Shown here: piece by piece, positions 15,147 through 25,402 of the stretch
Layout: each line of letters begins with the position of its first letter
Numbering within the stretch: position 1 is the stretch's first letter
DNA from: Bacteroidales bacterium UBA5342
GTDB taxonomy: Bacteria > Bacteroidota > Bacteroidia > Bacteroidales > UBA5342
NCBI GenBank assembly: GCA_002408065.1
Contig: DHQI01000084.1
Span: 8,714-45,797 of the forward strand
DNA length: 37,084 bases
Direction: 5' to 3'
Made by a program: the position numbers and the translations under genes
Notes under the pieces: generated by a model
Database searches by the model: none
What the model was told of the DNA's origin: nothing
What the model saw: only the letters and a program-made list of their open reading frames with translations

Positions 15147-17810
15147 CTAACGTACTACAAATCGCTCTGTCTCTGTTGTATCCTTTCCTTGATATTGGAT
15201 CAAATATATACCTTTTGTCATATTGGCTACAGAAATAGTGGCCTGAGTGGCTCTACTACCTGAGATCATCATGTGTCCTTCTACACTGTAAACACTAAAG
15301 TTATAGTCACCTGCAGGCAAGTTAACCAAAGAGATTGCAGGATTTGGATACAAGTGTCCGAAAACGGTTTCTGCCCTTTCATTAATCGCCGAAGCCTGAG
15401 GTTCGGAATAGTAATATACTTCTTTTTCTACATTTTCGTAGTTTTCATCATCCTCGGTAACTGAGAATAGAATGCTTTCCATAAACACATCACCTACAGT
15501 CTCTTCTGTCAGTTCTGCTACGACTTCCTCATTCAATTCTGAATAAGCAGACACCCAAGCAGATTGAGTTTCATCTATCTTAACACCATCCTCATTATAA
15601 AGATATTTGCGCATCACAGAACCGGATTTCATTGTCCACAGATAGGTTTCATCCCAAATCTTGTCGAAGTACATCGTGACTTCTCCATTATCATCAAATT
15701 CGCGGATACGTTTATCTATATTCATCCATTCACCATCAACCAAATCCTCTCCCAATTCGGATACTACATTACCTTTTTCATCGTATGCGTACGTCATACG
15801 CTCATCTAACTCATCAACTATCATCGACACAAGCATACTATCTTCATAGGTGTAGTATTCTTTCTCAACTAACACCCAGACACCTGCTTCGTAATCAGAA
15901 TAATAGACAGAATCCAACAAACCTTCTGAGTAAAAATTTTCTACCATTTCAAGGGTATCAAATGCTACATCATCAGATGTTTCCATCTCTATTGATTTGG
16001 TTAACAAACCATCAGCATCTACTGTAATATCATACAATGTTGCTTCGTCCAGTACCCAAACGCTATCGTCCCACTCTTCGGTACGTTCGCCTGTCAGGTA
16101 TCCTTCGGCAGAGTAAGTGCTTATCTCCTGCTCGTAGTTATCATACAATAAAGTGTCTGCCGTATTGGCTTTTTGGTACAAGTACAAAGTTTGCTGTCCG
16201 GCTTCGTTATACTCATAAGTATATTTACGGTAGGTTTTCAATGCTGTTTTATCCGTAGTCTTGTTATTCCAAATTTTCTCAATCAGATTGGAATTCTCAT
16301 CATAACTTTGGATGTATTCATTGTAGCTATAATACTCACCATCGTCTTCACGTTCTTGGAGCTCATAAACTTCATTTCCTAAACTATCGTACACATAGGT
16401 GTTTTTACGATAAATATCATAACCATCATTATCAGCATTACCTTTGAAACGTTCTTCCAGCAAAAGATTACCAGCTTCATCATAAGTACGCAACCACTTA
16501 TAATACAACACATCGTAAACCCCTAAAGCTGCTCCATCTGCTGATTTATTCCATAATTCAACAACAACATTACCAACACTATCATATTGATAAATAGCAT
16601 TTGCCGAGGTATTAACCCATACACTATCATTCCAGTCACGAGCCTGAATCTCTGTTACCCAACCGGTAGCATCATCAATGGTATAATCGTACTCACGTGT
16701 AGTCATCCACTCCCCTTCTTCAAAATCATCACGGCGATCTAAGATTTGTACACCATCTTCAGTATAAGCAGAAGTATAAAGACGGTAGTCATAATAGCCA
16801 TCCAGATCAGAGTTAGCTCTGAGTTCTAAATCATATATCTCATTGCCATAAGCATCATAATGTGAAATATACTTACGGTAAGGATCAAACCCAGTATAAT
16901 CAGAGTTGTACTTATCTTTGATTTTCATTGTCATATTACCTACTGAATCATACGCATAAGTGTATTGATAATAAGTTTTGTAATCGCCTGCACTAGTAGT
17001 ATTGCGGTATTGTGTTTCTAAAAGGACATTGCCTGCGGCATCATATTCATAATCCCACTTGCGGTATTTCACGCTATAATCACCTATTGCAGAATCAGAA
17101 GCTGCCTTATTCCAAACCAATGTAGCAATATTACCTTTTTCGTCATAGGTATATAATGCGTTAGCAGAAGCATTAACCCATTTACCATCTTCCAGTTCTT
17201 TTGCCTGAATCTCGGTCACCAAGCCATCATTATTCAAAGTATAGGTATAAATTTTAGAATCAACCCACGTACCAGACTGATATTCTTTTTCATTTTTAGC
17301 GATTTCTTGTCCATTAGCATCAAACTCCTTAGTGGTTTTAATTTCGCCCTCTTCAGTTGTCCAGCTTTCAGTTTCTGCATCCCATACTTCATCGTACCAC
17401 GAGATAAGGTTATCGTAAGTATCATAACCTTTGAGTCTTCGCTCTACATTTACCCATACAGTATCAAATGCCTGCTCTGTTTCCTCTATTACATTAGCAC
17501 CTTCATAAGTATAAAGCATCTTTTCGGTGTATACCCATACGGTATCGTCCAATTCCATCTCTATTTCTTCCACCAAATTCTCATTGGCATCAAACACTTC
17601 AATCGTTATTTCGTCATCACTAACAGACTTAATGCTAGCCACTTTACCATCGGTGTAGGTATAGTACTCTTTTCCGTCCACTTGCCAGTCCGAGGCGCTA
17701 CCATCCCACTCTAATAGGTAGACGGAGTCCAGCACCATCTCCTCTGCATGCAATCCTGAAGCTAACAGGAGTGCCATTGCTGTTAATACTGTTGTAATTA
17801 GTTTTTTCAT
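15147..17810 (-). CDS. T9SS-secreted acidic YD-repeat-like protein
   Basis: Exported protein of 887 aa with a signal peptide (cleavage near LHAEE) and a T9SS type-A sorting domain from about 818 (LYPNPAISL) to the end (TERFVVR). The whole body (about 25-800) is built of YD/RHS-like repeats: many copies of Y-x-Y-D-x-x-G-N (YTYDEKGN, YEYDAAGN, YAYDSVGN, YVYDSLGN) alternating with aspartate-rich D-x-VWVN strands. A block of about 187 residues is tandemly duplicated: TEIQA at about 199 and 386 open matching stretches. There is no RHS core-associated protease motif and no C-terminal toxin, so this is not an RHS toxin. Strongly acidic composition fits a calcium-binding or polycation-binding surface protein (inference). 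Follows the M16 gene by 39 bases in the SusCD operon. Confidence 0.8.
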   Translation of the reverse strand: MKKLITTVLTAMALLLASGLHAEEMVLDSVYLLEWDGSASDWQVDGKEYYTYTDGKVASIKSVSDDEITIEVFDANENLVEEIEMELDDTVWVYTEKMLYTYEGANVIEETEQAFDTVWVNVERRLKGYDTYDNLISWYDEVWDAETESWTTEEGEIKTTKEFDANGQEIAKNEKEYQSGTWVDSKIYTYTLNNDGLVTEIQAKELEDGKWVNASANALYTYDEKGNIATLVWNKAASDSAIGDYSVKYRKWDYEYDAAGNVLLETQYRNTTSAGDYKTYYQYTYAYDSVGNMTMKIKDKYNSDYTGFDPYRKYISHYDAYGNEIYDLELRANSDLDGYYDYRLYTSAYTEDGVQILDRRDDFEEGEWMTTREYDYTIDDATGWVTEIQARDWNDSVWVNTSANAIYQYDSVGNVVVELWNKSADGAALGVYDVLYYKWLRTYDEAGNLLLEERFKGNADNDGYDIYRKNTYVYDSLGNEVYELQEREDDGEYYSYNEYIQSYDENSNLIEKIWNNKTTDKTALKTYRKYTYEYNEAGQQTLYLYQKANTADTLLYDNYEQEISTYSAEGYLTGERTEEWDDSVWVLDEATLYDITVDADGLLTKSIEMETSDDVAFDTLEMVENFYSEGLLDSVYYSDYEAGVWVLVEKEYYTYEDSMLVSMIVDELDERMTYAYDEKGNVVSELGEDLVDGEWMNIDKRIREFDDNGEVTMYFDKIWDETYLWTMKSGSVMRKYLYNEDGVKIDETQSAWVSAYSELNEEVVAELTEETVGDVFMESILFSVTEDDENYENVEKEVYYYSEPQASAINERAETVFGHLYPNPAISLVNLPAGDYNFSVYSVEGHMMISGSRATQATISVANMTKGIYLIQYQGKDTTETERFVVR

Positions 17811-17849
17811 ACTTTTTAAAATTAAATGATTAGTTAGTTATTATTTGGA

Positions 17850-20642
17850 TTATTTCTCAGGAGCTAACACAAAGACTTTTGCATTCTTATAACAATGCTT
17901 TATCACAGATATAACATCCTTAGCATCTACATTTTCGATACGTTCCACACCATTTTCCAGTTCATCTAAAGGCCAGGCGTTTTCAGTATAAGTTTTGAGT
18001 GAACGTACCCAAAACAGGTTACTCTCTTCGTACTTTAAGCGTTTTTCGCGTTCTATACCACGCACATTTTCCAGTTCTTCCGCTGTAGGACCATTTTGGG
18101 CCAAGTCTTTAATTATCTGCTGACTCATATTCACCAATTTATCAACATCTTCGGGTTTACAGGTAAAATAAATACCCCCCTGAAATTCAGGAAATGGTTG
18201 ACCGCTAACTGCCCCCTTAGCCGAAACGGAATACACAGCCCCTTCTTTCTCGCGCAATTCTGCCAACAAACGCATATTCAAAATGGAAGCTGCTGCAGTA
18301 ACTTTCTGTTGTTCGCCCAATCGTGCCTTGCTTTTTGCATTAAAGCGCATACTTACTTTAGCTACATTGTCTGTTTTCCCTATTTCATAAGTAAAAACTT
18401 CAGCCTTTTTCAGAGCTTTAATCTTAAGTCCGGCGGCTTTTTCGTGCTTACCATTACCCGGTAGATTTCCTAAGTAACTGACTAAAGCAGGACGTATACT
18501 GTCAATATCATAATCGCCTACAAAGACGAAAGTAAAGTCAGAGGCATCAGCAAAACGTTCCTCTTTTATCCGGCTCATTTGTTCAACCGACATCTGATCC
18601 AGCCAAGCCATGTCAGGGAAAACAAACTTACGCGTATGCCCTTGGTACAACACACGCTGCAAAGTATCCCCGAACACATAAGAAGGATTTAAATCGGCAT
18701 CTTTATAAGTCATTAAAAGCTTTTTTTTATAGTTTTCGAAAGCCAGACTATCCTCACGCGGATGTGTGAAATGCATATAAACATACTGCAACATCAACTC
18801 TAATCCGTCGTGATCAGAACTGCCTACCAAGCCTTCATCATATTGGTTTACTGCAGCTACCACTTTGGCTTTTTTCCCATTAACCTTTTTGCGTAGCATA
18901 GCTTTACTGAAATCGCCATAACCTACACCGCTCAGGTAGTTGTGCATTTTTGAAGCGGCAAAGAAGTCATCATCACTCAATAAAGAATGTCCCCCCGGGC
19001 TAAAGGCACGAAACTGAATATGGTCATCGGAATAATCCGTTGGTTTCAATATTATTTTCACACCATTATCCAATGTCCAACTGGTAATATCCAAAGCAGT
19101 ATTGTATGACGAATCCACAATAGCAGCCTCATTAAGCTGGTCAGTAAAGAAAGGTTGCGAATAATCCTCCTCGACATAAGCCTCTAAAGTACTATCTATA
19201 GCTTTATCAAAACTCTGCAAAAGAAGTTCGTCAGAAGGAATAGCTGCAGCATATTTTTCGGGAGTTTCTATCAGTATTATTCTATTATCAGCATTATACC
19301 ACGAAGCAGCTTCAGCAATAATGTCATCATTGGTGATAGTCGTGAACAATCGTTGAAACATTTCCAGATCTTCCTGCGCAGAAGTAATAGGATTACCAAA
19401 TAAAAAATTACGAATATACTCTTCGGCATAAGAGGCACTTTTTCGTTTGGAAGCCCCTATAACAGATCGTTCCTGAGCTTTAAGCAATGCTTCTTTGCTA
19501 CGTTCTATCTCTGCCGGCAAAGCACCATAAAGGCTCATACGGTCCAATTCCTGACGAAATGCTTCAATGGCTGTCACATAATCTTGTGCCTGAGGCACAA
19601 TAGAAATAGATTTAGTAGCTGTAGTGTGTGTCATTACGCTTAAGCCGGACACAGAAGCTCTCAGAAAGGGAGAATCAGCACTTTTACTCAATTCCAACAA
19701 GCGCGTATTCAGTATTTTCACAAAAAGGTATTCTACCAACTCGCGTCGCACATCTTTATCTTCATAAGACAGCACATTATCCTCCTTAATCATTACTGAA
19801 ATACCAGAAGTAGTTTCCTCCGGATCGGCGTACCGTAAAATAAAAGTGCTATCCTGTTTTGGAATACTATAATATGGACGTTCTTTATATTCTTCTGGCA
19901 TAGGAATAGGCTCAAACCACTCTCTCACCTTGGCCACAGCCAGATCTTTATCGATATCGCCACTTACAATAATAGCCGTCATATCCGGCCGATACCAACT
20001 TTTGTAGAATGCCTTTATCTCGTCGTAATCAAAACCTTTTATCACAGCCGTATCCCCTATAGGCAAACGCTCGGCATAGCGCGAATTATAATATAGTTTA
20101 GGAATAATCAACTCACGAAAACGGTTCTTAGCCCCCTGACTGGTACGCCATTCGGACATAATTACACCACGCTCGGCATCTATATCGTCATGTTCAAAGC
20201 GTAAACCTTTTACCCAATCAGAAAAAATCATGTAAGCTGAATCCAAACCAGCCTCGTCTTTATAAGGTAAGCTGAACTGATAAATTGTTCTGTCGAAACC
20301 AGTAGAAGCATTTAGGTTAGATCCAAAAGCGACCCCTACCGATTCTAAATACTTAATCACGCTATTCCCCTCAAAATGCTCTGTTCCGTTAAAAGCCATA
20401 TGCTCACAAAAATGCGCCAAGCCCTTTTGAGCTTCTGTCTCCAGAATAGATCCGGCTTTAAAGGCCAAACGAAATTCAATGGTATTTTCCGGCAATGCAT
20501 TTTGCTTCACATAATAAGTTAAGCCATTATCCAACACCCCGGTTTCAAAGGTACTATCCACCTGCGCGGCAGACACACCAATGGTCATCAGACACATTAA
20601 TACAAACAATATATTTCTCACTATTCTTCTCATATTATTCAT
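17850..20642 (-). CDS. M16 family zinc metallopeptidase (PqqL/pitrilysin-like)
   Basis: Insulinase-family protease of 930 aa with an N-terminal signal peptide (RRIVRNILFVLMCLMTIGVSA). The inverted zinc motif HxxEH is intact as HFCEH (His77, Glu80, His81 from the 20642 start), followed about 75 residues later by an ERGVIMSEW segment with the third zinc ligand glutamate. The second half repeats the M16 fold without the zinc motif, as usual for two-domain clam-shell peptidases that degrade peptides small enough to enter the chamber. I chose the start at 20642, overlapping the susD stop by 8 bases; 20633 is equally likely and the far upstream ATG at 20738 would overlap susD deeply. Position directly after susD implies the enzyme digests peptides imported by this SusCD pair (inference). 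Confidence 0.88.
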   Translation of the reverse strand: MNNMRRIVRNILFVLMCLMTIGVSAAQVDSTFETGVLDNGLTYYVKQNALPENTIEFRLAFKAGSILETEAQKGLAHFCEHMAFNGTEHFEGNSVIKYLESVGVAFGSNLNASTGFDRTIYQFSLPYKDEAGLDSAYMIFSDWVKGLRFEHDDIDAERGVIMSEWRTSQGAKNRFRELIIPKLYYNSRYAERLPIGDTAVIKGFDYDEIKAFYKSWYRPDMTAIIVSGDIDKDLAVAKVREWFEPIPMPEEYKERPYYSIPKQDSTFILRYADPEETTSGISVMIKEDNVLSYEDKDVRRELVEYLFVKILNTRLLELSKSADSPFLRASVSGLSVMTHTTATKSISIVPQAQDYVTAIEAFRQELDRMSLYGALPAEIERSKEALLKAQERSVIGASKRKSASYAEEYIRNFLFGNPITSAQEDLEMFQRLFTTITNDDIIAEAASWYNADNRIILIETPEKYAAAIPSDELLLQSFDKAIDSTLEAYVEEDYSQPFFTDQLNEAAIVDSSYNTALDITSWTLDNGVKIILKPTDYSDDHIQFRAFSPGGHSLLSDDDFFAASKMHNYLSGVGYGDFSKAMLRKKVNGKKAKVVAAVNQYDEGLVGSSDHDGLELMLQYVYMHFTHPREDSLAFENYKKKLLMTYKDADLNPSYVFGDTLQRVLYQGHTRKFVFPDMAWLDQMSVEQMSRIKEERFADASDFTFVFVGDYDIDSIRPALVSYLGNLPGNGKHEKAAGLKIKALKKAEVFTYEIGKTDNVAKVSMRFNAKSKARLGEQQKVTAAASILNMRLLAELREKEGAVYSVSAKGAVSGQPFPEFQGGIYFTCKPEDVDKLVNMSQQIIKDLAQNGPTAEELENVRGIEREKRLKYEESNLFWVRSLKTYTENAWPLDELENGVERIENVDAKDVISVIKHCYKNAKVFVLAPEK

Positions 20643-22116
20643 TATATCCATCATTCTGTACCATATTTTCGTTAGCCTGAAGCTCATCCTCTGATATCGG
20701 TAATACATATTGTGTGCTTGGATAAGTGATCTTAGCATAGGGCAAATCCTGATTCAAATCCATACGCACCACATCCTGATGACGACGCGATATATCCCAA
20801 AAACGATGTCCCTCGAAAGCCAGCTCACGACGACGTTCCAAATAGATTTCTTCTAATAATTCTTCTTTATTCAGCGTAGTTGGTAAATCATCTAAGCCAG
20901 CCCTGTTGCGTATAGCATTAACATCCGAAGCTGCTTCCGTTAGCATATCCAGATTAGCATAAGCCTCAGCTCTGTTCAGAAAAACTTCGGAAAGGCGCAA
21001 TATCTTGATATTATCCAGCCCCACCTGACCATCCGAACCGGGATATTTTTTAGAGTAAACTTCACCCGTAGAGGACAAAACATGAAACATGCCTATACGT
21101 ACATCCCCCGGAGCATAAAGCTGCATCAGATCGTAAGAGGGGACTGCCTCGGCATATTCCGGACTGGTACCCGGAAAATAAAACGACCCTAAACCAAAGG
21201 ACGAGGAGGTCACAAAAGCTAATTCAAAAAGGGATTCGGAACTGGGAACCAATGTAGCCCAGCTATCCACATAGTTATACGCCGGAACCAAAGAAAACGG
21301 GGACGCCTCATCGTCCAATATTTGAGAAGCCTGATAGATTGATTTCTCCCAGCCGTTTTCACCATCAGTAAATATATAATCAGCCATATACATATACACA
21401 CGGCTCAACAAAGCCTTAGCAGCATATTTATTGGCATATTTAGCATTTTCGGCAACAAAAGCACTTTCTGGAAAAGTAGCAATGGCTTGTACCAGATCGT
21501 TAATAATCTGCTCATACACTTCCATCACCGTGTTGCGACCCAGCTGCTCAATCACCGACAAAGGACGTGTAACAATAGGTACGCCCAGATGACTGGCCTC
21601 ATCGGTATAACTAAAATTCTGACCGTAAGAACGCACCAAATCAAAATGAGCTAAAGCACGAATAAACAAGGCCTGCGCTAATAATTCATTTTTTTCCTCA
21701 TCGGTACCATCAATGCTCATAGGCAAGTACTCTATGATGTTATTGGCACGTAAAAGCACATCGTATGCATATTCCCACAGGCGTTCTATCTCATCGGTTT
21801 CAATATCTTTTGTAAAGCGATACACATCGCCATACGTATCACGTCCATTATTATCTACTTTTTGTTTAACATCCTCGCCCATATACTCACCCAGCACTAT
21901 AAAAAGACGACCATAATAGCGCTCCCCACACATCGCATCATATGTACCATTCATAGCCCAGGTCAGTCCGTCAATATCAGACAGAGCAATCTCCGTAGCC
22001 GGACGATCATAAGGATCTTTATCCAAAAAGTCGCTGCAGGCAGATAAAAACACCAACAATGGCAGTGCTACAAACAAAAGAGAGGTATATCTGTTATTTT
22101 TCTTCATTATATTCAT
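20635..22116 (-). CDS. susD: SusD/RagB family outer-membrane lipoprotein
   Basis: Surface nutrient-binding lipoprotein of 493 aa, the lid of a SusC-type transporter. The signal ends in a good lipobox LSAC with lipid Cys27, followed by the family hallmark SDFLDKDPYDRP. The TPR-like helical core is visible (LWEYAYDVLLRANNIIEYL, LLAQALFIRALAHFDLVRSYG, YAAKALLSRVYMYMADY), and the C-terminal SusD signature with RLSEVFLNRAEAYA and LEEIYLERRRELAFEGHRFWDISRR is complete. Length is at the lower-normal range for the family. Gap of 3 bases to susC (TAA CAA ATG) shows tight coupling; ATG at 22107 is an alternative start. The ligand class (glycan or peptide) cannot be read from the sequence. Confidence 0.95.
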   Translation of the reverse strand: MNIMKKNNRYTSLLFVALPLLVFLSACSDFLDKDPYDRPATEIALSDIDGLTWAMNGTYDAMCGERYYGRLFIVLGEYMGEDVKQKVDNNGRDTYGDVYRFTKDIETDEIERLWEYAYDVLLRANNIIEYLPMSIDGTDEEKNELLAQALFIRALAHFDLVRSYGQNFSYTDEASHLGVPIVTRPLSVIEQLGRNTVMEVYEQIINDLVQAIATFPESAFVAENAKYANKYAAKALLSRVYMYMADYIFTDGENGWEKSIYQASQILDDEASPFSLVPAYNYVDSWATLVPSSESLFELAFVTSSSFGLGSFYFPGTSPEYAEAVPSYDLMQLYAPGDVRIGMFHVLSSTGEVYSKKYPGSDGQVGLDNIKILRLSEVFLNRAEAYANLDMLTEAASDVNAIRNRAGLDDLPTTLNKEELLEEIYLERRRELAFEGHRFWDISRRHQDVVRMDLNQDLPYAKITYPSTQYVLPISEDELQANENMVQNDGYNE

Positions 22117-22119
22117 TTG

Positions 22120-25100
22120 TTAAAAGCCAAAGTTCATTGAAAATTGAAAAGTGCGCATATCAGGGTAATAGGTCGACAATTTGCCGTTAGCCGTACTCAA
22201 GGATTTAAACCCTGAAAAAACAAACACATTATCCACCGAAAACGAAAAACGCAGATATCCCAATTTTAAAGATTCAACCAAAGACTTTTTAGCAGAATAG
22301 GAAAGGCTTACATTTTTCAGGTTAAGGTGCGAACCATCTTCCAGAAAACGCGTAGAGGAGTAATTACTATCCGAATCATTTCCCAATACAACCTTAGGTA
22401 CATCGGTAATATCACCCGGGTTTTGCCAACGTTTAAGTTGGTTTTTGTTCTGGTTTTCTGTGGCCAGATATTCACCATCTGATTCTGAAGACGCCCGGTT
22501 GGAATTATACACCATATTACCATAAGTATAGGTCATAAACACGCGTAATTCGAAACCTTTATAATCTAAAGTATTGGTAAAGGAACCATAGAAATCGGGC
22601 AAACCGGATCCCACAATCACACGGTTATTCCGGCTTACGTAATCCACCACATTACCATCCAAATCGTACCACAGTGGAGCACCAGTTTGCGAATCAACAC
22701 CAGCCCAACGTACCAGATAAATAGCCCGAACGCTCTCGCCTTCCTTTATAATACGCGTACCTAAATCGCGACCATCTCCGTGATAAAGCTTAGTAAAAAT
22801 GCTCTCTTCGAACGAGGTCATCAGGTTAATATGCCAATTAATATCCTCACGATCAATCAGGTGGCTTTTTACATTAAACTCCCATCCGGTATTGCGGGAA
22901 TCTCCTAAGTTTTGTGTAGAGGACGAAAAACCTGTCACTTCCGACACAGCTGTTTTGGTCAGCAAATTGTAGTTATTCTTTACATAATACTCTACCGAAC
23001 CGGATAAAAAACGGTTGAGTTTAAAATCCGTTGCTACGTTAAAGATAAAACTGGTTTCCCACGATAAACCGGGATTGTCGCCATACAAAGGAGCACTTCC
23101 GGGTTGATTATTATAATCCGCTCCATTATAAGAATACACACCACGCGAAGCATAGGTACCAATACGGGAATTACCCGAAGTACCGGCACTTATCCTCAAC
23201 TTAAGCATCTCTACCTGAGAAAGACTTCGCTTAAACCAATCTTCGCGCGACATCATCCAGGATGCCCCTAATGCCCCTTTATTAGACGCTTTGGTATCGC
23301 CTCCAAAAATGGATGAAGCATCATTACGAAAACTAGAAGTCAGAAAATATTTTGAATCATAGGAATAGTTCAGCTTGGCAAAATAAGAGACCTGACTGGT
23401 TTCTGATTTCCGCGACCCTGCGTATTCGTATACCGATCCTGAGCTTAACTCACGCATAAAATCATTGGGAAAATTAGACGCCCGGGCACTAATGGTATTC
23501 ACCTCGGTATCCTGTACTTCGAACGACACTAAACCATCAATTTTATGCTTTCCTTTAGCTGTATTAAAATTAAGCATACCGTTAGAATACCATCCAAAAT
23601 TTTTAGTATTGGTACGCGCAGCCTGCCCGTTCTTAGCCGATCCGGTTTGGTTGAGCATCGACAAGTACTGTTTATCAGTATTGTCATAGCTATCAAAACC
23701 ATATGTAAACTTTCCTTTCAGCCATTTCAACAAATCATAATCAAACTTTACAGAACCAACAATACGGTTACCATTACCGTTATAATCATTCTGATCCAAA
23801 ATAGCCAAAGGATTATATTTCACATCGGTATTGTAAGAACCATCCTCATTATAGGCAGGAATATTGGGCAATATCTCATTGACATCATCCAATACAGTAA
23901 AATATTCCTTTTTCGTAAAAGTGGGTGATAATGAATAGCTCAAAAGCCCCTTTTCGCCAATTTTATGGTCGAGGTTGAGGCGGATTGATGTTTTTTGCAA
24001 AGTATTGCCGTTTACCACACCTTCTTGTTTATTGAAACCTACCGAAGAATAAAAATTCACCTTACCATTTCCCCCACGTGCAGATAAGTTATAACTCTGT
24101 GTTAAACCCGTTTGGTATACTAAAGAGGGCCAATTGGTATCAACATCGGTTCGTCCTACTTTCGCTGCAGTTTCTTCTTCGGTAAAACCGGCATTCAAAC
24201 AAGCCTCTGTCATCAACTCCACATATTCAGGACCACTCAGCCGTTCATAAGTGTTATCCAAGCGTGTTTGTACCCCGATATTAGCCGATACATTAACGTT
24301 CGTTTTACCTTCGCGCCCCCGTTTAGTGGTTATCAATATAACACCATTAGATGCATTAGCCCCATAAATAGAAGTGGCCGCAGCATCTTTCAAAACAGTG
24401 ATGGACTCAATATCGTCCGGATTAATAGTGGCCAGAGGGTTATAACTAAAACCATCAAAAATCTCCATTTCTATTTCGGTAGTAAAAGGAACCCCATCCA
24501 CAATATAAAGCGGCGTATTTACCCCATCAATAGAACTTTCACCACGTATTCTCACTTCTGTTTTAGCACCGGGTTCGGAACTGGAACTTGTAACCATAAG
24601 CCCCGGTGCAGCGCCTTCCAACATCTTATCAATGGTTGTAGGCACAGCGTATTTTATCTCTTTGCTTTGAATGGTAGACATAGACCCCACCACATCGCTC
24701 TTACGTTTGGTGCCATAACCTACCACTACCACTTCGTCAAGGTCGAGCTCCCCACTTTTCAGCACTACATTAATGGTATGACGTCCGTTTACGGGCACCT
24801 CCAGCTCTTCCATTCCCAAATAATTGAAGAGTAAAACAGCCCCGGAAGTTCTGCTTTTCACATTAATGCGATAATGTCCGTTAATATCGGTACTTACACC
24901 AGTAAGGCTATTCTTAATCTGTACCGTAGTAGCAGGCAATTCCTCCCCTTTATCATCCACTACTGTACCCTGTACAATGAATTGTCCGGGAATCCCATCC
25001 TGCACATCATCCTCACCACCATCTGATTCTGTAGCGGATACGGATGTCTGCCCCGATGTTGCTCCGTTTACAGTAGCCTCAGTCTCTTTTTGTTTTAGCC

Positions 25101-25401
25101 TTAAAGCTATGTTTTTATTGATTTCCACATACTCTATCTGAGTATTTTTAAAAACCTGTTGCAAAGCTTTATCCAAGCTCACCTTATCAAGTATTAAAGT
25201 CACCCTTTTGTCCATATCCAGTAAGTCAGGACTATAGGAAAAACGGATATCCTCATACCTTTCTTCAATAGTACTAAGCACAACATAGATGCGCTTATTA
25301 TTGACATCCAAGCTAATCTTCTGCTCCAAAAGGTTCTGCCCAAATGCCGAAAACGCCCCCAGCAGAAACACTAATATTATACTCGCTCTATTCCTCAACA
25401 C
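22120..25401 (-). CDS. susC: SusC/RagA family TonB-dependent transporter with STN signalling domain
   Basis: Outer-membrane importer of 1093 aa powered by TonB. Domain order: signal peptide (1-21); STN domain (about 28-103), which contacts the FecR anti-sigma factor in signalling transporters; a Ser/Thr/Asp/Glu-rich linker (about 104-138); a carboxypeptidase-regulatory-like beta-sandwich (about 142-215, FIVQGTVVDDKGEELPATTV); the SusC TonB-box-like DEVVVVGYGTKRKSDVVGS (about 222-240); plug domain with VRIRGESS and LYIVDGVPF; and a long beta-barrel ending in an aromatic residue (FQFSMNFGF). The STN domain is present only in the transducer subset of SusC proteins and makes this a signal sensor as well as a transporter. 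It is co-transcribed with fecR (1-base gap) and susD (3-base gap). Confidence 0.95.
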   Translation of the reverse strand: MLRNRASIILVFLLGAFSAFGQNLLEQKISLDVNNKRIYVVLSTIEERYEDIRFSYSPDLLDMDKRVTLILDKVSLDKALQQVFKNTQIEYVEINKNIALRLKQKETEATVNGATSGQTSVSATESDGGEDDVQDGIPGQFIVQGTVVDDKGEELPATTVQIKNSLTGVSTDINGHYRINVKSRTSGAVLLFNYLGMEELEVPVNGRHTINVVLKSGELDLDEVVVVGYGTKRKSDVVGSMSTIQSKEIKYAVPTTIDKMLEGAAPGLMVTSSSSEPGAKTEVRIRGESSIDGVNTPLYIVDGVPFTTEIEMEIFDGFSYNPLATINPDDIESITVLKDAAATSIYGANASNGVILITTKRGREGKTNVNVSANIGVQTRLDNTYERLSGPEYVELMTEACLNAGFTEEETAAKVGRTDVDTNWPSLVYQTGLTQSYNLSARGGNGKVNFYSSVGFNKQEGVVNGNTLQKTSIRLNLDHKIGEKGLLSYSLSPTFTKKEYFTVLDDVNEILPNIPAYNEDGSYNTDVKYNPLAILDQNDYNGNGNRIVGSVKFDYDLLKWLKGKFTYGFDSYDNTDKQYLSMLNQTGSAKNGQAARTNTKNFGWYSNGMLNFNTAKGKHKIDGLVSFEVQDTEVNTISARASNFPNDFMRELSSGSVYEYAGSRKSETSQVSYFAKLNYSYDSKYFLTSSFRNDASSIFGGDTKASNKGALGASWMMSREDWFKRSLSQVEMLKLRISAGTSGNSRIGTYASRGVYSYNGADYNNQPGSAPLYGDNPGLSWETSFIFNVATDFKLNRFLSGSVEYYVKNNYNLLTKTAVSEVTGFSSSTQNLGDSRNTGWEFNVKSHLIDREDINWHINLMTSFEESIFTKLYHGDGRDLGTRIIKEGESVRAIYLVRWAGVDSQTGAPLWYDLDGNVVDYVSRNNRVIVGSGLPDFYGSFTNTLDYKGFELRVFMTYTYGNMVYNSNRASSESDGEYLATENQNKNQLKRWQNPGDITDVPKVVLGNDSDSNYSSTRFLEDGSHLNLKNVSLSYSAKKSLVESLKLGYLRFSFSVDNVFVFSGFKSLSTANGKLSTYYPDMRTFQFSMNFGF

Positions 25402-25402
25402 T

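Noticed and set aside
15147..17810. RHS/polymorphic toxin
   Set aside because: No RHS core motif, no variable C-terminal toxin and no immunity gene; a T9SS sorting domain follows the repeats directly.
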